Below are positions 63,001 to 64,000 of a stretch of 64,000 bases of DNA, piece after piece. Numbering within the stretch: the stretch's first letter is position 1; each line of letters opens with the position of its first letter. The notes under the pieces were generated by a model that was not told where the DNA came from, did no database searches, and saw only the letters and a list, made by a program, of their open reading frames with translations. The position numbers were made by a program, and so were the translations under genes. This DNA comes from Anarhynchus alexandrinus (lineage: Eukaryota; Chordata; Aves; Charadriiformes; Charadriidae): NCBI GenBank assembly GCA_008711295.1, contig VUYV01000008.1:3555390-3619389 (forward strand). Direction: 5' to 3'.

Positions 63001-63285
63001 TCCAAGTACCTCACAGCTGAGATCTAGGTTTAAGAAGAAAATTTCACTAGTTTTGGTGGTTGAAGTAAAAGCTGACATTAAGGTAAACATCCAAATTTTT
63101 AGCTATCTTTTCTGTTGAACTCTAGGGAGATTACATTTTACAGTTTGGCTTAATAATTAGCAAGCCACTGTGAAGCAAAATGCCAGAATTCTACTAGATT
63201 AGAATAACAATCTCATATATACACATACTTCACCCATATCTTCTTCTTCCTCCTCCTCTGATGTAACTTCTTCTGTTGTTCCATT
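39001..63285 (-). CDS. UBE2Q2: ubiquitin-conjugating enzyme E2 Q2 (UBE2Q2), 3' ten coding exons
   Basis: Exons on the - strand are 63285-63229, 61122-60982, 52668-52584, 47308-47248, 45194-45104, 44782-44724, 42990-42942, 42025-41930, 40914-40848 and 39032-39001. They encode the last 245 residues, from N-G-T-T-E-E-V to T-P-P-K-E-D-G, and match human UBE2Q2 almost throughout. The first part is a Glu-rich acidic linker (E6 run). The rest is the UBC fold, with the catalytic cysteine in A-L-C-M-E-L-L (exon 42990-42942) and the C-terminal helices G-W-S-S-A-Y-S-I-E and [13 protein letters not shown]2Q2 is an E2 that passes ubiquitin, mainly K48-linked in published work, from E1 to substrates. The N-terminal about 130 residues (RWD-like region) and the promoter lie past the right edge. 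All phases close. Confidence 0.97.
39033..40847 (-). other. UBE2Q2 intron
   Basis: 1.8 kb of intron with a short (TAAA)n tract at about 40339-40358. No gene is seen. Confidence 0.6.
40848..40914 (-). CDS. UBE2Q2: UBE2Q2 exon, C-terminal helix
   Basis: The acceptor CTTCCAG and the donor GTATGT bound an exon encoding [12 protein letters not shown] to H-E-K-N. Confidence 0.96.
40915..41929 (-). other. UBE2Q2 intron
   Basis: 1 kb of intron with a pyrimidine-rich patch at about 41628-41668 in which TTCCAAATCCTCC is tandemly repeated. The + strand frame at 41448-42011 overlaps a conserved exon in antisense and is not a gene. Confidence 0.6.
41930..42025 (-). CDS. UBE2Q2: UBE2Q2 exon, UBC domain
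   Basis: The acceptor CCTCCAG and the donor GTAAAT bound 32 codons, [12 protein letters not shown] to F-G-A-N-K, identical to human as far as I can recall. Confidence 0.97.
42026..42941 (-). other. UBE2Q2 intron
   Basis: 0.9 kb of intron; nothing recognisable. Confidence 0.6.
42942..42990 (-). CDS. UBE2Q2: UBE2Q2 exon with catalytic cysteine
   Basis: The acceptor TTTCTAG and the donor GTGAAC bound [16 protein letters not shown]. The Cys is the thioester-forming residue of the E2. Confidence 0.96.
42991..44723 (-). other. UBE2Q2 intron with CR1 insertion
   Basis: 1.7 kb of intron holding the CR1 fragment at 43840-44004 in antisense to the gene. Nothing else was identified. Confidence 0.7.
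43840..44004 (+). mobile_element. CR1 LINE fragment, 3' end
   Basis: About 165 bases match the avian CR1 3' end as I know it: GCCCCATCCCTGGAGATGTT near the start, TGTCCCTGCCTATGGCAGGG, GATGATCTTCAAGGTCCCTT, and the diagnostic terminal repeat ATTCTATGATTCTATGA. It is heavily 5'-truncated with no coding capacity, as most CR1 copies are. It lies antisense to UBE2Q2 in an intron. Confidence 0.93.
44724..44782 (-). CDS. UBE2Q2: UBE2Q2 exon, UBC domain
   Basis: The acceptor TTTTCAG and the donor GTAGGT bound [13 protein letters not shown] to V-L-T-G. Human has L and S where this has S (V-V-S-P) and T (L-T-G). Confidence 0.95.
44783..45103 (-). other. UBE2Q2 intron
   Basis: A 321-base intron with no additional feature. 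Confidence 0.7.
45104..45194 (-). CDS. UBE2Q2: UBE2Q2 exon, UBC domain
   Basis: The acceptor TTTTGCAG and the donor GTATGT bound [12 protein letters not shown] to L-L-N-F-S-F-K. Confidence 0.96.
45195..47247 (-). other. UBE2Q2 intron
   Basis: 2 kb of intron; no gene, repeat or RNA could be recognised. Confidence 0.6.
47248..47308 (-). CDS. UBE2Q2: UBE2Q2 exon, start of the UBC domain
   Basis: The acceptor TTTCTACAG and the donor GTAAGT bound [19 protein letters not shown]. Confidence 0.96.
47309..52583 (-). other. UBE2Q2 intron
   Basis: 5.3 kb of intron. It has an AT-rich TA/CA microsatellite-like stretch at about 52385-52492 and two exon-like open stretches on the - strand (48116-48202 and 52182-52294) that I could not place in any gene. 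A T-run lies at 49419-49430. Confidence 0.55.
52385..52492. repeat. AT-rich microsatellite-like stretch
   Basis: Mixed TATA, TATG and ATAC units run from about 52385 to 52492, ending in CACATATATACATACATATG. Simple-sequence DNA next to the acceptor-distal part of the intron. Confidence 0.75.
52584..52668 (-). CDS. UBE2Q2: UBE2Q2 exon, linker into the UBC domain
   Basis: The acceptor GTTTCAG and the donor GTAAAA bound [13 protein letters not shown] to S-Q-S-Y-K-T, as in human. Confidence 0.97.
54161..54214 (+). repeat. C/A-rich low-complexity tract
   Basis: AAAACCAACC/ACAAAC units on the + strand. The end of an open + strand frame (53846-54229) is produced by this composition. Confidence 0.85.
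58963..59036 (+). repeat. G/T-rich low-complexity tract
   Basis: Similar in kind to the 10129-10263 tract: GGTTTGG/GTTTTG units, almost no A or C on the + strand. Confidence 0.85.
60982..61122 (-). CDS. UBE2Q2: UBE2Q2 exon, acidic linker
   Basis: The acceptor CTTGCAG and the donor GTGAGT bound 47 codons, D-I-E-D-L-D-H-Y to Q-R-Q-D-H-L-N, rich in Glu and Lys as in human. Confidence 0.97.
61123..63228 (-). other. UBE2Q2 intron
   Basis: 2.1 kb of intron; nothing recognisable. Confidence 0.6.
63229..63285 (-). CDS. UBE2Q2: UBE2Q2 exon, Glu-rich segment
   Basis: The acceptor TATTGCAG and the donor GTATGT bound [10 protein letters not shown]6-D-M-G-E. The Glu run is a little shorter than in human. 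Confidence 0.95.
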
Positions 63286-63837
63286 CTGCAATACAACAAT
63301 GAGGTTTCTGCATAAATTGTGCATATGTTCCTTTCCTTCAAAAACAGGAAGTCTACTATCAAAGAGAAAGCCGTATATACAAGAGTTATGCTTATCAAGG
63401 TCTGCAAAGGACTGAAGTTTAACGTGAAAGATACACAAAGAACATTTCCTGGAGTATGACAGCAGAGACTTTTGCACGAAGCAAAGATAAACAGAATGTC
63501 ACAATTAATTTTACATTAAGTTTTAAGTGGAAACTTGAGATTCAGATAAGGATATCCTATTCTGAGCCAGTGACAAATGCAATAAACAAGTCAAGTGGGT
63601 TATAACTCATCATCTCTTAACCATGAAATCAGATCATGGCTCTGACTAGAATCCATATACATGCTAGACCTCTATAAAGCAAAAACCCAAACTTTAGACC
63701 TCTACAACTTTGTGGATTTTTGTCTCACTAGCTAGAACTTTTATGCAACAACTACTACCATCATATAGCCATTGTTATGAGATTATTTGATAAAATACTA
63801 AAACAATACATTGAGTTCATATTTCATGGCTTTCCAT

Positions 63838-63998
63838 TTCAGGATACCACTTCAAGCTCAGGAAGCTTGAGCTGCAGAAATACTCAGGAGTGTTCCGATA
63901 TGCTTGTGCTCTGCTTACCCTTCCTTTGGCAAAGAAGGAATGCCACTTGCTGTAGACAATGCAGGGGACTAGACGGATCTTTGGTCTGACTTACTAAG
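63838..63998 (-). repeat. old interspersed repeat at the right edge (family not named)
   Basis: On the - strand this reads CAGACCAAAGATCCGTCTAG, then CCTGCATTGTCTACAGCAAG, then GCACAAGCATAT and GTGGTATCCTGAA. It resembles a diverged family common in bird and reptile DNA whose copies begin ACCAAAGGTCCATCTAG. The match is from memory and partial. It lies in a UBE2Q2 intron. Confidence 0.45.
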
Positions 63999-64000
63999 GC

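Noticed and set aside
1..64000. tRNA, rRNA, CRISPR arrays, bacterial-type operons or promoters
   Set aside because: None seen; the window is vertebrate nuclear DNA with spliced genes.

Overview
The window is vertebrate nuclear DNA, almost certainly from a bird. It is AT-rich, with split genes, long introns, two CpG-island promoters and a 5'-truncated CR1 LINE carrying the typical avian 3' end (about 43840-44004, ending in the ATTCTATG repeat). The gene content and order (NRG4, FBXO22, UBE2Q2) match the UBE2Q2-FBXO22-NRG4 block of human 15q24.2, seen here in inverted orientation. The species cannot be told from the sequence alone.

Layout. (1) 1-23.1 kb: NRG4 on the + strand. A CpG island (1-470) and a probable noncoding exon (520-661) are followed by five coding exons from 6207 to 23096, giving a 116-residue EGF-like ErbB4 ligand with a transmembrane segment. 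(2) 23.8-25.6 kb, + strand: an uninterrupted 600-codon reading frame that I do not recognise, with an AATAAA signal 20 bases after its stop. It is the most unusual object in the window. (3) 25.7-31.7 kb: intergenic DNA between convergent transcription units. (4) 31.7-37.3 kb, - strand: the whole of FBXO22, seven coding exons, 394 residues, an F-box/FIST-domain substrate receptor. (5) 37.4-64 kb, - strand: the 3' part of UBE2Q2, ten coding exons giving the last 245 residues with the complete UBC fold and the catalytic cysteine. Its first exons lie beyond the right edge.

UBE2Q2 (an E2) and FBXO22 (an SCF receptor) are tandem on the - strand. The UBE2Q2 poly(A) signal is only about 190 bases upstream of the FBXO22 start codon, so the UBE2Q2 3' UTR runs into the FBXO22 CpG-island promoter. 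Exon boundaries were set by hand from GT/AG sites, reading phase and agreement with the mammalian proteins as I know them. All phases close, and the NRG4 and FBXO22 lengths fall close to the mammalian ones (116 versus 115, and 394 versus 403 residues).
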